Under the pieces are notes generated by a model. The model was given only the letters and a program-made list of their open reading frames with translations. It was not told where the DNA came from and searched no databases. A stretch of DNA of 64,000 bases from Nostoc sp. T09. GTDB lineage: Bacteria > Cyanobacteriota > Cyanobacteriia > Cyanobacteriales > Nostocaceae. Made by a program: the position numbers and the translations under genes. Below, piece after piece: positions 28,349 through 37,303 of the stretch (position 1 is the stretch's first letter; every line of letters begins with the position of its first letter). The stretch covers positions 62,001-126,000 of the forward strand of contig NZ_MTAV01000002.1 in the NCBI RefSeq assembly GCF_002154695.1, written 5' to 3'.

Positions 28349-30730
28349 TTAAGCCTCTCCAATCAAATCAATAACAGCTTTTAACAAGGTGCGATCTTGA
28401 AAACTACTTTTGGTCAGATAGTAGTCTGCGCCCACTTCTAAACCTTGCAGTCGGTCTTCTTCTCGGTCTTTATAAGAAACGATAATCACAGGTTTATTTT
28501 TCAATTTCCCATGAGTTTTAATTTGACTAGTCAGTTCAAAGCCATTCATGCGGGGCATATCAATATCTGTAATCACCAAATCGTAGTCAGTACTGCGGAT
28601 TGCATTCCACCCATCCATACCATTAACTGCGACTTCCACTTTGTAACCGTTATTTTCCAGAAGTTTGCGTTCCATTTCTCTAACGGTTATCGAATCATCA
28701 ACAACTAAAATACGTTTGTAGTTTTTGTTAGCAGCTTGTTGGTGAGACTGATTTACCTGGCTAAGTTGCCCACTAGAAAGCAATTTGGCAATGGAACGTA
28801 CTATATCTTCAACATCGACAATCAACACAGTGGAACCATCATCCATCAAAGCCGCAGCACTAATGTTAGGAACTTTGCCCAAGCGCGGATCTAGGGGTCT
28901 GACAACTAAACTGCATTCAGTGAGAAATTTATCTACAACTAATCCGTAACAACTGAGGCGATCGCTAATCACAATGACACTGAGAAAATCTGGATTGACG
29001 GCACGCGTTGGTAAATCAAACACTTGATGTGCGGATATCAACCCAACTGAGCGATCGTTAAGCATAAAAAACGGTTGATTTTCCGAGAGGGCAACTTCAG
29101 ATTTCGGCAGCATTACCAACTGATCGATCCGCGCCAGTGCAAATGCGTATGGTTCTCCGGCAATTTCCACCAGTAGAGTCCGAATCACCGAAAGAGTTAG
29201 AGGTAATTGCAAGTAAAAAGTCATACCTTTTCCTGGGCTGGAAACGGCTCGCAGAGTTCCACCAACTTCTCGGATCGTGCTGTGTGCTACATCTAGCCCG
29301 ACGCCCCGGCCGGAAATTTCAGTTACAGACTGTGCTGTTGAAAAACCAGGTAAAAACAGAAATTCCATCAACTCTGCTTCGGTGAGATGTGCAGCCATTT
29401 CGGCATGAGTTAATTTTTTTCTGACAACCTCCTGACGCAAAAACTCTAACTCGATTCCCCGACCATCATCTGCAACAGTGATTGACAACATACCAGCACG
29501 ATGTATGACTTCGATGCGGATAGTTCCTTCTTCTGGTTTTCCAACTGCCAAACGCTCTTCGGGCGATTCGATACCATGATCGATGGCATTCCGCAAAACA
29601 TGCGTGAGAGGAGCTTCTAGACGTTCGAGAATATCTCGATCTACTAAGGTAGACTTGCCAATAATTTCTAGCTTGACTCGTTTACCCAATTGTCTGCCCA
29701 AATCTCGCACCATGCGCGGAAAGCCTTGCCCCCCATCAGTAAATGGGCACATATGAGTGGCGATCGCTTGCCGATAAAGACGATCTGCAAGGTTAGCGGA
29801 GCGTTGGCAAAAAAGTTCTAGCTCGTTATGGCGATCGCTCAATAGTTGACGGCATTCTGTGGCTGTTTGACGTGCCATACCTAACTGCTCTTCAATTTGC
29901 CGAGTTAAATGGTGGTCTCCTAATAATTCATGTAACCGATCTAATAGACTCGATAAGTTGCTTTGGCTAGCTTTGGCTTTAAGTAAAGAGTCAGAAAATG
30001 TCTCTAACCACTTGGTTTCAACTAGTGACTCTCCTGCTAATCCCATCAAGCGGTTGAGATTTTCTGCACTCACCCGCACAGCTCGGTTTTGCATAGTATC
30101 TGCTTTCTCGATAGCTGGCAAGACCGGAAGCGGGGTGGTAGCAGGTTCTAAAGTTGGGGAGGGTGGCTGCGGTAGTGGGGGAGCAATAGACATTTGTCCG
30201 GGATCGCTTTTACCCCACACTCCTAAATGTTCCTCTAGTTTCGGTGCGGTGGTTGGCTCCGTTATCAAGGTAGTTGGCACTTCCACGGTTGCAATATTGC
30301 TAGATAGAGCAGGAGTATTTTGGGGCTGTAGGATATTGGCGATCGCACTCACCAGCGATTGAATGCTGCCATCTTCAGGCAAAGACGGTTCTGGATTGCC
30401 ATCACAAGCTTCAGCTATCTGCACCAGCATATCTACCCCTTGCAGCAAGACATCAATGTGAGCTGTGCTTAAGGTAATTCTTCCCTCCTGAGCTGCAACA
30501 AAGCAGTCTTCCATCACATGGGCAAGAATAACCACTGCATCGAGTTGGACAATTTTTGCGGCTCCTTTGATAGAGTGAGCTGCCCGCATTAAGGCTGCTA
30601 GTTCTTCTTGAGGCTGGGGTTTGCTTTCTAGCGCCAATAGGCGATCGTTTAAAACGATAACCTGGGCTTTAACTTCCATGCTGAATAAATCCAGCAAGGA
30701 AAACTTGCTGAAATCTTGGTCTTTTGTCAT
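28349..30730 (-). CDS. cheA: Hybrid chemotaxis kinase CheA-REC (WspE-like)
   Basis: A 793-residue protein. Domains in order: Hpt (His52 in AAHSIKGAAKI), Pro-rich linker, a short dimerisation region, HATPase (LRNAIDHGIESPEER; DDGRGIELE; GRGVGLDV), CheW-like regulatory domain, and a C-terminal receiver (VVDDSITVRE; Asp in VITDIDMPRMNG). No separate P2 CheY-binding domain is obvious. This Hpt-kinase-CheW-REC architecture is that of WspE. The kinase phosphorylates itself, CheB and an output receiver in response to receptor state. Its ATG overlaps the stop of the upstream cheW gene by 4 bases. Confidence 0.96.
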   Translation of the reverse strand: MTKDQDFSKFSLLDLFSMEVKAQVIVLNDRLLALESKPQPQEELAALMRAAHSIKGAAKIVQLDAVVILAHVMEDCFVAAQEGRITLSTAHIDVLLQGVDMLVQIAEACDGNPEPSLPEDGSIQSLVSAIANILQPQNTPALSSNIATVEVPTTLITEPTTAPKLEEHLGVWGKSDPGQMSIAPPLPQPPSPTLEPATTPLPVLPAIEKADTMQNRAVRVSAENLNRLMGLAGESLVETKWLETFSDSLLKAKASQSNLSSLLDRLHELLGDHHLTRQIEEQLGMARQTATECRQLLSDRHNELELFCQRSANLADRLYRQAIATHMCPFTDGGQGFPRMVRDLGRQLGKRVKLEIIGKSTLVDRDILERLEAPLTHVLRNAIDHGIESPEERLAVGKPEEGTIRIEVIHRAGMLSITVADDGRGIELEFLRQEVVRKKLTHAEMAAHLTEAELMEFLFLPGFSTAQSVTEISGRGVGLDVAHSTIREVGGTLRAVSSPGKGMTFYLQLPLTLSVIRTLLVEIAGEPYAFALARIDQLVMLPKSEVALSENQPFFMLNDRSVGLISAHQVFDLPTRAVNPDFLSVIVISDRLSCYGLVVDKFLTECSLVVRPLDPRLGKVPNISAAALMDDGSTVLIVDVEDIVRSIAKLLSSGQLSQVNQSHQQAANKNYKRILVVDDSITVREMERKLLENNGYKVEVAVNGMDGWNAIRSTDYDLVITDIDMPRMNGFELTSQIKTHGKLKNKPVIIVSYKDREEDRLQGLEVGADYYLTKSSFQDRTLLKAVIDLIGEA

Positions 30731-31467
30731 TGCAACACTTTCTTACTAAGGCTGGTGAATAATAATTCATCATCTAAATAGCTCAAGCTGCGCGATCGCC
30801 AGTGAAAGAAGCCTTTGGCGTAGGTTTGAGTGCCTGATGTGAGGCTGTTGGGCGCATCTCGTAATTCATCTCGATGAAATCGGTGTACCCCGTAGAGTTC
30901 ATCAACAGCAAAAACCCAAGTGCTGCCTGCTTTTTCCACTACTACTATGCGTGAATAAACTATCGGGCTGAGTGCTTCAGGTGGGGTATCGGTTACTTCT
31001 AAATTCAGCAGATTGCTTAACGAGATACACAATTGCAGCTCGCCTCGGATATTCATCAATCCCCGCAGAATTTGGTTACTGCGATGGGGTAGGGTATGAA
31101 TTGGACTAGGTGAGGTTGTTTCTTTAAAGACTTGAGCAGGAAGTGCTAGCCATTCCCGTTGTAACCGAAAGATTACGACCGCCAGAGTTTCTGTGGCTGG
31201 TAAAACGTAAGATTGTACATGGGAATGTTCAACAGATGTAAGTAACTTACTCTCGGTTCCTGCTCTTTTTTGGGCGAGTAACTCAGTCCATTCATGGCGA
31301 TAGTTTTCTGGGATGACGCGCTCTAGTAAATGGCGTCCCGCCGTTGAGTAAACAGGACAGTTACGGCAGTGGGTGAAAGTGGATAATTCCGGGCAAGAGC
31401 GATCGCCCCCAATACCTATAGCATTCCAGCAACGCTCAATATTACTACTGTAGGTGTCGGTATCCAT
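30727..31467 (-). CDS. Cys-rich CheW-domain protein (WspD-like)
   Basis: A 246-residue coupling protein. The N-terminus holds a four-cysteine segment, CWNAIGIGGDRSCPEL with HCRNCPVYS, which I remember as the hallmark of WspD proteins; the C-terminal two thirds are a CheW domain (LRGLMNIRGELQLCISL and VVEKAGSTWVFAVDELYG). CheW proteins bridge receptors to CheA. The cysteines may bind a metal or act in redox sensing, which is inference. It starts 9 bases after the receptor stop and overlaps cheA by 4 bases. Confidence 0.9.
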   Translation of the reverse strand: MDTDTYSSNIERCWNAIGIGGDRSCPELSTFTHCRNCPVYSTAGRHLLERVIPENYRHEWTELLAQKRAGTESKLLTSVEHSHVQSYVLPATETLAVVIFRLQREWLALPAQVFKETTSPSPIHTLPHRSNQILRGLMNIRGELQLCISLSNLLNLEVTDTPPEALSPIVYSRIVVVEKAGSTWVFAVDELYGVHRFHRDELRDAPNSLTSGTQTYAKGFFHWRSRSLSYLDDELLFTSLSKKVLQ

Positions 31468-31476
31468 ATTGACAAA

Positions 31477-33147
31477 TTAAGCGTTTTGATGAATTGGGGC
31501 TGGAGACGAAATATCCTCAACTTTGACGCGAAAACGGGCAGTCTCTTGACGCAAACCTTGAGCAACTTGGTTAAGTTGGGCGATCGCATGATTGATTTCT
31601 CGCAGCGTATCTGATGTTTGTATGGATGTTCCACTCAATTGCATCATGGCATCACTGATTTGCTGCGCTCCTTGAGACTGGGCTTCCATACCTTGATTCA
31701 CTGCATCAAACCTTGGAGTTAAATCCTGTACTTGATTGATAATTTGGGTGATTTGAGTGCTGATCCTGGCAACATCTGCCACGCTGTGACCTACTTCTGT
31801 GGCAAACTTGTCCATTTCCATGACGCCTGTGGATACTGACGATTGCATCTGCTTGACCATCTTTTCGATATCCAGGGTAGCGATCGCTGTTTGATCGGCT
31901 AGACGACGAATTTCTCTAGCAACTACTGCAAAACCTAAGCCATACTCACCAGCTTTCTCGGCTTCAATCGCGGCATTTAATGATAAAAGATTGGTTTGGT
32001 CGGCAACTTTGCTAATTGTGACGACGATACTGTTAATGTTGTTAGCGTTTTCACTAATTGCCCCCAGCCTGGCTGCGATCGCATTTGTGGTTTCTGCCAG
32101 TTGACGCATATTTGTTTCCATCCGCAACAAGTCTTTTTGGCTATTACTAGCTGCTATGGTTGTAGATTGCGACATATCCGCTACTTCTTCCATTGTTTTT
32201 ACCAGTTCTATAGAGGTGGCAGATATCTCTTTAGCAGCTGCGGCAACTTCACTGGTAGAGGCTACCTGTTCGGTAATTGTTGCCTCTAATTGCTTACCTG
32301 ATGATGCTATTTGGGTACCTGAAGATGTTACCTGTAAGCTAGATTGCTGTACTTGCCGAATCAAAAGGTTGAGGCTCTGTGCCATATTTTTGAGTGTAGC
32401 CATTAGCTTTCCAATTACATCTTTTGATGTCACTTCAAAATCAACGGTTAAATCACCAGTGGAAACCTTCTCTGCCAAAATAAAAGCGTTCTGTAATGAA
32501 CGATTTAAAGCTCTCCCAGGAATCAGGATAATTGCTAGTGAAACTACTACTACTGTGATGACAATACAGATAAAACTTCCCCAAGTAACCATATTCGACA
32601 AATTTTGAATTTGATTAACTTGCTTTTGCCTTTCTTCGAGATTTTGCTCTTCTAATTGCAGCATCTCTTCAAGTTTACGCCTGATTTCATCCATAATATT
32701 TTTACCTTTATCTGAAAGAACTACAATTAATAATTCCTTCTCTTTACCCTGTTTTTTGAATCTGATTGTTCCCTCTAACTCCTGAATTTTTTCCTGGGCT
32801 AAATCTTCAATAAAACTTATTTTTTTATCTTTAAAATTATCATTTCTAAATACTTTGTGTAATTCGTCAAACTTATCATTTAATTTAACTTTAGCCTTGT
32901 TAAAAGGTTCTAAATATCTTTCTTGTTTTGTGATGATAAACCCACGTTGACCTGTTTCAGCATCGACTAAAATTTTCTCTAAATCTTTCAAGCCTGTCTT
33001 CAAGGCATAAGTTTGATTGACTAAATTGGCAGTTTCTATAAGTTCTTGATTCGTTCTGTTGCTAAAAAAAGTGGTAACGCATGACAATATAATTATTAAT
33101 CCGCAACCACCTAGTACAAAATGATTAATTTTTAGTCCTTGTTGCAT
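31477..33147 (-). CDS. Methyl-accepting chemotaxis protein with CHASE3 sensor
   Basis: A 556-residue receptor. First membrane helix at about residues 12-30, a periplasmic domain of about 150 residues with DAETGQRGFIITKQERYLEP (CHASE3-type signature), second helix near 188-212, a HAMP region, then the coiled-coil signalling domain. The hairpin tip reads DQTNLLSLNAAIEAEKAGEYG, the CheA/CheW contact. The signalling half is close to that of the next receptor upstream, so the two are probably tandem duplicates with different sensors. Ligand unknown. Confidence 0.93.
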   Translation of the reverse strand: MQQGLKINHFVLGGCGLIIILSCVTTFFSNRTNQELIETANLVNQTYALKTGLKDLEKILVDAETGQRGFIITKQERYLEPFNKAKVKLNDKFDELHKVFRNDNFKDKKISFIEDLAQEKIQELEGTIRFKKQGKEKELLIVVLSDKGKNIMDEIRRKLEEMLQLEEQNLEERQKQVNQIQNLSNMVTWGSFICIVITVVVVSLAIILIPGRALNRSLQNAFILAEKVSTGDLTVDFEVTSKDVIGKLMATLKNMAQSLNLLIRQVQQSSLQVTSSGTQIASSGKQLEATITEQVASTSEVAAAAKEISATSIELVKTMEEVADMSQSTTIAASNSQKDLLRMETNMRQLAETTNAIAARLGAISENANNINSIVVTISKVADQTNLLSLNAAIEAEKAGEYGLGFAVVAREIRRLADQTAIATLDIEKMVKQMQSSVSTGVMEMDKFATEVGHSVADVARISTQITQIINQVQDLTPRFDAVNQGMEAQSQGAQQISDAMMQLSGTSIQTSDTLREINHAIAQLNQVAQGLRQETARFRVKVEDISSPAPIHQNA

Positions 33148-33202
33148 ATATTTGTAATGTTATTTAAAACAAATTAATGAATTATATACGGTTTTTTATA
33201 AA

Positions 33203-34912
33203 TCAACATAAATCAGCAGAATTATTTGAAATCCTGTATAACTGTTTGCTCAAGTCAATCTGGTTGGTAGATAAACTCTCATCCTTAACTTTGAAACGGG
33301 TAGTCTCTTGGCGCAAACCTTGAGCAACTTTATTAAGCTGGGCGATCGCCTGATTAATGTCTCTCAAAGAAGCTGCTGTTTGCACAGATGTATTGCTCAA
33401 CTGTGTCATAGCATCACTAATTTGTTGCGCGCCTTGAGATTGGGTTTCCATCCCCTGGTTAACGGCTTCAAATCTTGGTGTCAAATCTTGGACTTGCTCA
33501 ATAATTTGCCCCACCTGAGTACTAATATTGGCTACATCTTCTACACTCTGCCCTACTTCTGCGGCAAACTTGTCCATTTCCATGACACCTGTAGATACTG
33601 AAGATTGCATTTGTTTGACCATCTGTTCAATATCAAGAGTAGCGACAGCAGTTTGATCGGCTAGACGGCGAATTTCTCTAGCTACCACGGCGAAACCTAA
33701 ACCATACTCACCAGCTTTCTCAGCTTCAATCGCCGCATTTAGTGACAATAGATTGGTTTGGTCTGCCACTTTGGTAATTGTGACAACGATATTATTGATA
33801 TTGTTAGCTTTTTCACTAATCACCCCAAGTCTAGCCGCGATGGAATTAGTTGCTTCTGCTAGTTGGCGCATAGTAGCTTCCATTCGCAGTAAATCTTTTT
33901 GACTATCGCTAGCACCTATGGTTGTAGTTTGCGACATGACAGCAACTTCTTCCATAGTTCTTACTAATTGTCTAGAAGTGGTAGAAATTTCTTTGGCTGC
34001 TGCTGTCACCTCATTTGTTGAGGCTACCTGTTCAGTCATTGTCGCTTCTAATTGCTTACCTGATGCTGCTATCTGGGTAGCTGAAGAAGTCGCTTGGATA
34101 CCAGAGTGCTGCACTTGACGAATCAGCATATTTAAATTCTGAGTCATGCTTTGGAAAGCGTTAAGTAACTGCCCAACTTCGTCTTTACTGTTGGACGTAC
34201 TTTCGACCACAGATTGAGTTAAATCGCCAATAGAAATTTTTTCTGCTGCTTGTACAGCTTTAGCAATTCTAGATCCTAAAAACTGGGTAATTAAAAATGT
34301 AGTACTACTAGCAACCAATAAAGATGATACTGATGCAATAACAGCCGCTAAACTTAAGAAACCTATAGATATTTTGGTGGAAGAGATACTTTTATCCAAT
34401 ATTTCTTTTTCTGTTGTTTCAAAGTCATTACATACTTCTTCAAAATTATTAGTAATATCTTTAGCTTTATCAAAAAAACTTTCAACATCATCTTTATTTT
34501 TATGAATATTGCCTGGATTTTTGTTTACTGTTGCTTTTTTGAGAGAATCGTATGCATCATGTAATTGTTGCATTTTCTTCAATCTCTCTTTTTGTCTAGC
34601 ATCTTCAACTACACTAGTTGCCAGATCCCAAGCTTGTTGAAATCTTTGCTGATCTTTGGTATATAAATCTAGAGCATCTTGATTAACTTGATAATCAATT
34701 ACATAACGACGCATTCGTCTATCCATATCCAGTAAACTAACCTGAACACGATTTTTTCCAGTAAGAGCAGTTTGTGAATTATTAACCTGCCTAAATGTTT
34801 GCCATATTTGGTTAGATGTAAGATAAACCATGATACTAAAACTAATCATTAGAACTGTTGGTATGGAAAATCCTAGTAATGTTAAATCTTTAATTTTCCA
34901 ACTTTTCATCAT
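33203..34912 (-). CDS. Methyl-accepting chemotaxis protein, paralogue of the adjacent receptor
   Basis: A 569-residue receptor with membrane helices at about residues 12-35 and 180-212 enclosing a helical sensor of about 145 residues (RRYVIDYQVNQDALDLYTKD) that resembles four-helix-bundle/CHASE3 sensors but differs from that of its neighbour. The cytoplasmic half (HAMP, helices, tip DQTNLLSLNAAIEAEKAGEYG) is nearly the same as in the downstream receptor. Same strand and operon; 55 bases separate the two. Confidence 0.93.
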   Translation of the reverse strand: MMKSWKIKDLTLLGFSIPTVLMISFSIMVYLTSNQIWQTFRQVNNSQTALTGKNRVQVSLLDMDRRMRRYVIDYQVNQDALDLYTKDQQRFQQAWDLATSVVEDARQKERLKKMQQLHDAYDSLKKATVNKNPGNIHKNKDDVESFFDKAKDITNNFEEVCNDFETTEKEILDKSISSTKISIGFLSLAAVIASVSSLLVASSTTFLITQFLGSRIAKAVQAAEKISIGDLTQSVVESTSNSKDEVGQLLNAFQSMTQNLNMLIRQVQHSGIQATSSATQIAASGKQLEATMTEQVASTNEVTAAAKEISTTSRQLVRTMEEVAVMSQTTTIGASDSQKDLLRMEATMRQLAEATNSIAARLGVISEKANNINNIVVTITKVADQTNLLSLNAAIEAEKAGEYGLGFAVVAREIRRLADQTAVATLDIEQMVKQMQSSVSTGVMEMDKFAAEVGQSVEDVANISTQVGQIIEQVQDLTPRFEAVNQGMETQSQGAQQISDAMTQLSNTSVQTAASLRDINQAIAQLNKVAQGLRQETTRFKVKDESLSTNQIDLSKQLYRISNNSADLC

Positions 34913-35253
34913 CTAATTGTTCCTAAGTTTTGGGATTAACTTAAACTTAAATGCTATTGAGTTAATGCACATTTAACTTACATTTTCTTGATTTTGGAGA
35001 AAAAGCGTCAATTCTTCTCCAGCCAACCCTTGATACACTATTCGCTACAAGTCAGCCGAAAAACCCCACCTAAGGCGCTGGCTCCCCTTGCTATCTAATA
35101 TGTGCAAGTAAGTGTGTGACAGCTTAATTTAGTACTGGTTATTGAAAATGCCTGTATCTGCAAGAGTTCCCATTTCAACTATGAGATCACCAGATTGTTA
35201 ATAAAAAATAGAAAACTTTATTATTATTTATATTATTTTGCAGTAAGCTCTAG
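34913..35253. other. Intergenic region (341 bases) inside the chemosensory cluster
   Basis: AT-rich gap between the CheR gene and the first receptor. No coding frame recognised. It is long enough for an internal promoter that would express receptors, CheA and CheB separately from CheW-CheR. Confidence 0.45.
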
Positions 35254-36564
35254 CTAAGTTTCAGTTTGATTTTGCAGTCGATGAATGCGTTGCCAAAGAA
35301 GATTGGCTCTGACTATATCCCCCTGGTGTTCTCTAAGTAATGCCAGATGAGTAAGCGCTTTTTCGTGAGTAGGTTGTAGATAGATTGCTTTTTGGAAAGA
35401 TTCCGCAGCTTGCTCATTCTGAGCGATCGCTTGTTGTGCTTCACCTAGCAGAACATAAGCCTCTACACTCGCTCGATTATGGCTGAGATAGTACTTGCAC
35501 ATTTGAATCGCTTCATTTAAGCAGCCTTGATTAGCTAGAACTTTGGCTTGTTCTAGCAAGTTCTGTGTGGAATCTTGAAATGGCTTAATCGGTTGTTTTG
35601 TAGAGGGGTGAGGTGGTTGCGTAGGCTTTTGATCTACAAGCAATTGTTTTCGAGAAGTTGGATCTAACCCTCGAACTCTTTCGCCCTTGGCGTTCCTGTT
35701 CGACGTAATCGTAGGCGCGGGGTCGGATCGGGCTTGTGGTGAGACATCACTCTTTGCTGATTGTGGAGAAACAGCTAACTTGCGATAGGCAAATGCTAAA
35801 GGGTGAGGAACCATAACAAACTGTGAGTTAAGCAATACCCCAGCTTCCGCGTTACCGACAAATAACAAACCATTTTGGCTTAATAATTTTTCTAGAACGC
35901 GAATGGTGCGTTTTTTGGTATCGCGGTCAAAGTAGATTAACAGGTTACGGCAGAAAATCGCATCGTAAGATGTTGTTCCAGCCAGAAAATCTGGATTGAC
36001 TAAGTTTCCTTGGCTAAAATTTACCATCTGTCTGACTTGTTCACTTAGCTGATATCCAGCTGGAGTTTCTTGGAAATAGCGAACTTGAAAGGAGATTGGA
36101 CAACCACGAAATGAGTATTTGTCATAAATTGCCCGTTGGGCAGTTGCAAGGCATTTGTTGCTAATATCAACAGCATCAATGTGCAAGTTAGCCGCACTCA
36201 ATCCTGCTTCTAAAGCAGCGATCGCAATTGAGTAAGGCTCCTCACCCGTTGAACAAGGTACACTTAAAATCCGCAGTACAGGTTTTGGTTGAGTTGCTAA
36301 CCATTCAGACATGACATATTGCTGCAAACACTTCAATGACTCCGGTTGGCGGAAAAACCAAGTTTCTGGAACAATTACACTGTCAATAAGTGCTTGCCAT
36401 TCTTGAGGAGATTGCTGTAAATGCTGCAAATAGCCTGCTATACCCGTAATTTTACAAGCTACCATTCGTTGAGCAATGACATTGGCGATCGCACCGGAAC
36501 CAATTGAGTTTGCATCTAACCCAATCTTCCGTTTCAGTAAGGCCTCGCCGTCAGAATATGTCAT
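35254..36564 (-). CDS. CheR-type receptor methyltransferase with TPR repeats (WspC-like)
   Basis: A 436-residue protein. The N-terminal helical domain and the SAM-binding CheR fold (ETWFFRQPESL; LSVPCSTGEEPYSIAIAA; IFCRNLLIYFD) occupy residues 1 to about 260. A low-complexity linker and two to three TPR-like repeats (ANQGCLNEAIQMCKYYL; AQNEQAAESFQKAIYLQPTH) follow. It transfers methyl groups from SAM to receptor glutamates. CheR plus TPR is the WspC architecture. It lies 38 bases downstream of the first cheW. Confidence 0.94.
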   Translation of the reverse strand: MTYSDGEALLKRKIGLDANSIGSGAIANVIAQRMVACKITGIAGYLQHLQQSPQEWQALIDSVIVPETWFFRQPESLKCLQQYVMSEWLATQPKPVLRILSVPCSTGEEPYSIAIAALEAGLSAANLHIDAVDISNKCLATAQRAIYDKYSFRGCPISFQVRYFQETPAGYQLSEQVRQMVNFSQGNLVNPDFLAGTTSYDAIFCRNLLIYFDRDTKKRTIRVLEKLLSQNGLLFVGNAEAGVLLNSQFVMVPHPLAFAYRKLAVSPQSAKSDVSPQARSDPAPTITSNRNAKGERVRGLDPTSRKQLLVDQKPTQPPHPSTKQPIKPFQDSTQNLLEQAKVLANQGCLNEAIQMCKYYLSHNRASVEAYVLLGEAQQAIAQNEQAAESFQKAIYLQPTHEKALTHLALLREHQGDIVRANLLWQRIHRLQNQTET

Positions 36565-36602
36565 TTATTTAGCGATGCGTTATTAGTTTTATGCTGCGAA
36601 AT

Positions 36603-37079
36603 TCAATTGCTAGGTAAAAGATAAACTTGTTCTGTCTCTGACAACAAGCCCTCAATCCGCAGACACTGAATCATGCCTTGATCGTCTACGATCATCTTAC
36701 CCAAGTAAGGCGCTGTACCTATTTGGATGTTGACATCCACTAAATCCAAATCTGATTTGTGCAAGGTTTCTACAACCCTTTCTGCCATCAAACCCAAAAT
36801 ATAGGGAGTTTGAGGTTTCAAGCCAGAGTCGCTGTGCTCACCTTGATAATTAACTAGAACGATCCTAGTACTTAAATAATCACGGCTGCGTTTACCATGC
36901 AGTAACTGACACAAATCAATAACTGGTACAATTTGTCCCCGATAGTTAAAAACACCAGCAAAATAATCAGGTTTATGGGGAAGGGTTTTGAGGTTGACAA
37001 GCGGTACCACTTCTACTACTTGTTCGCTTGCCAAAGCGTAGCGTTCATTCTCGATCCAGAACAGCAACATTAACATCAA
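36603..37079 (-). CDS. CheW coupling protein (WspB-like)
   Basis: A 158-residue protein consisting of a CheW domain only: LLFWIENERYALASEQVVEV, FAGVFNYRGQIVPVIDLCQL and ILGLMAERVVETL. First gene of the chemosensory operon on the minus strand. It corresponds to wspB. The upstream 224 bases form a divergent promoter region shared with the Ser/Thr kinase gene. Confidence 0.93.
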   Translation of the reverse strand: MMLMLLFWIENERYALASEQVVEVVPLVNLKTLPHKPDYFAGVFNYRGQIVPVIDLCQLLHGKRSRDYLSTRIVLVNYQGEHSDSGLKPQTPYILGLMAERVVETLHKSDLDLVDVNIQIGTAPYLGKMIVDDQGMIQCLRIEGLLSETEQVYLLPSN

Positions 37080-37303
37080 TTTACCTCACCCAGCCTGCAA
37101 AAGAGTATTTTCCCTCTCAAGATAGCTGCAAGATACCGGAAGTGAAAACCCTATTTTTGTTAAGATGTCTGTCTCGATTAATTATTCTAAAAACTATATG
37201 TTAGTTTGCCCAGAGCTTTAGGGAACTCTATTACTAGAACTTTACAGATTTATCCTCCGAGCATGGCTCAAAAATCATTCTTGGGGGAATTTATAGCTAT
37301 TTA

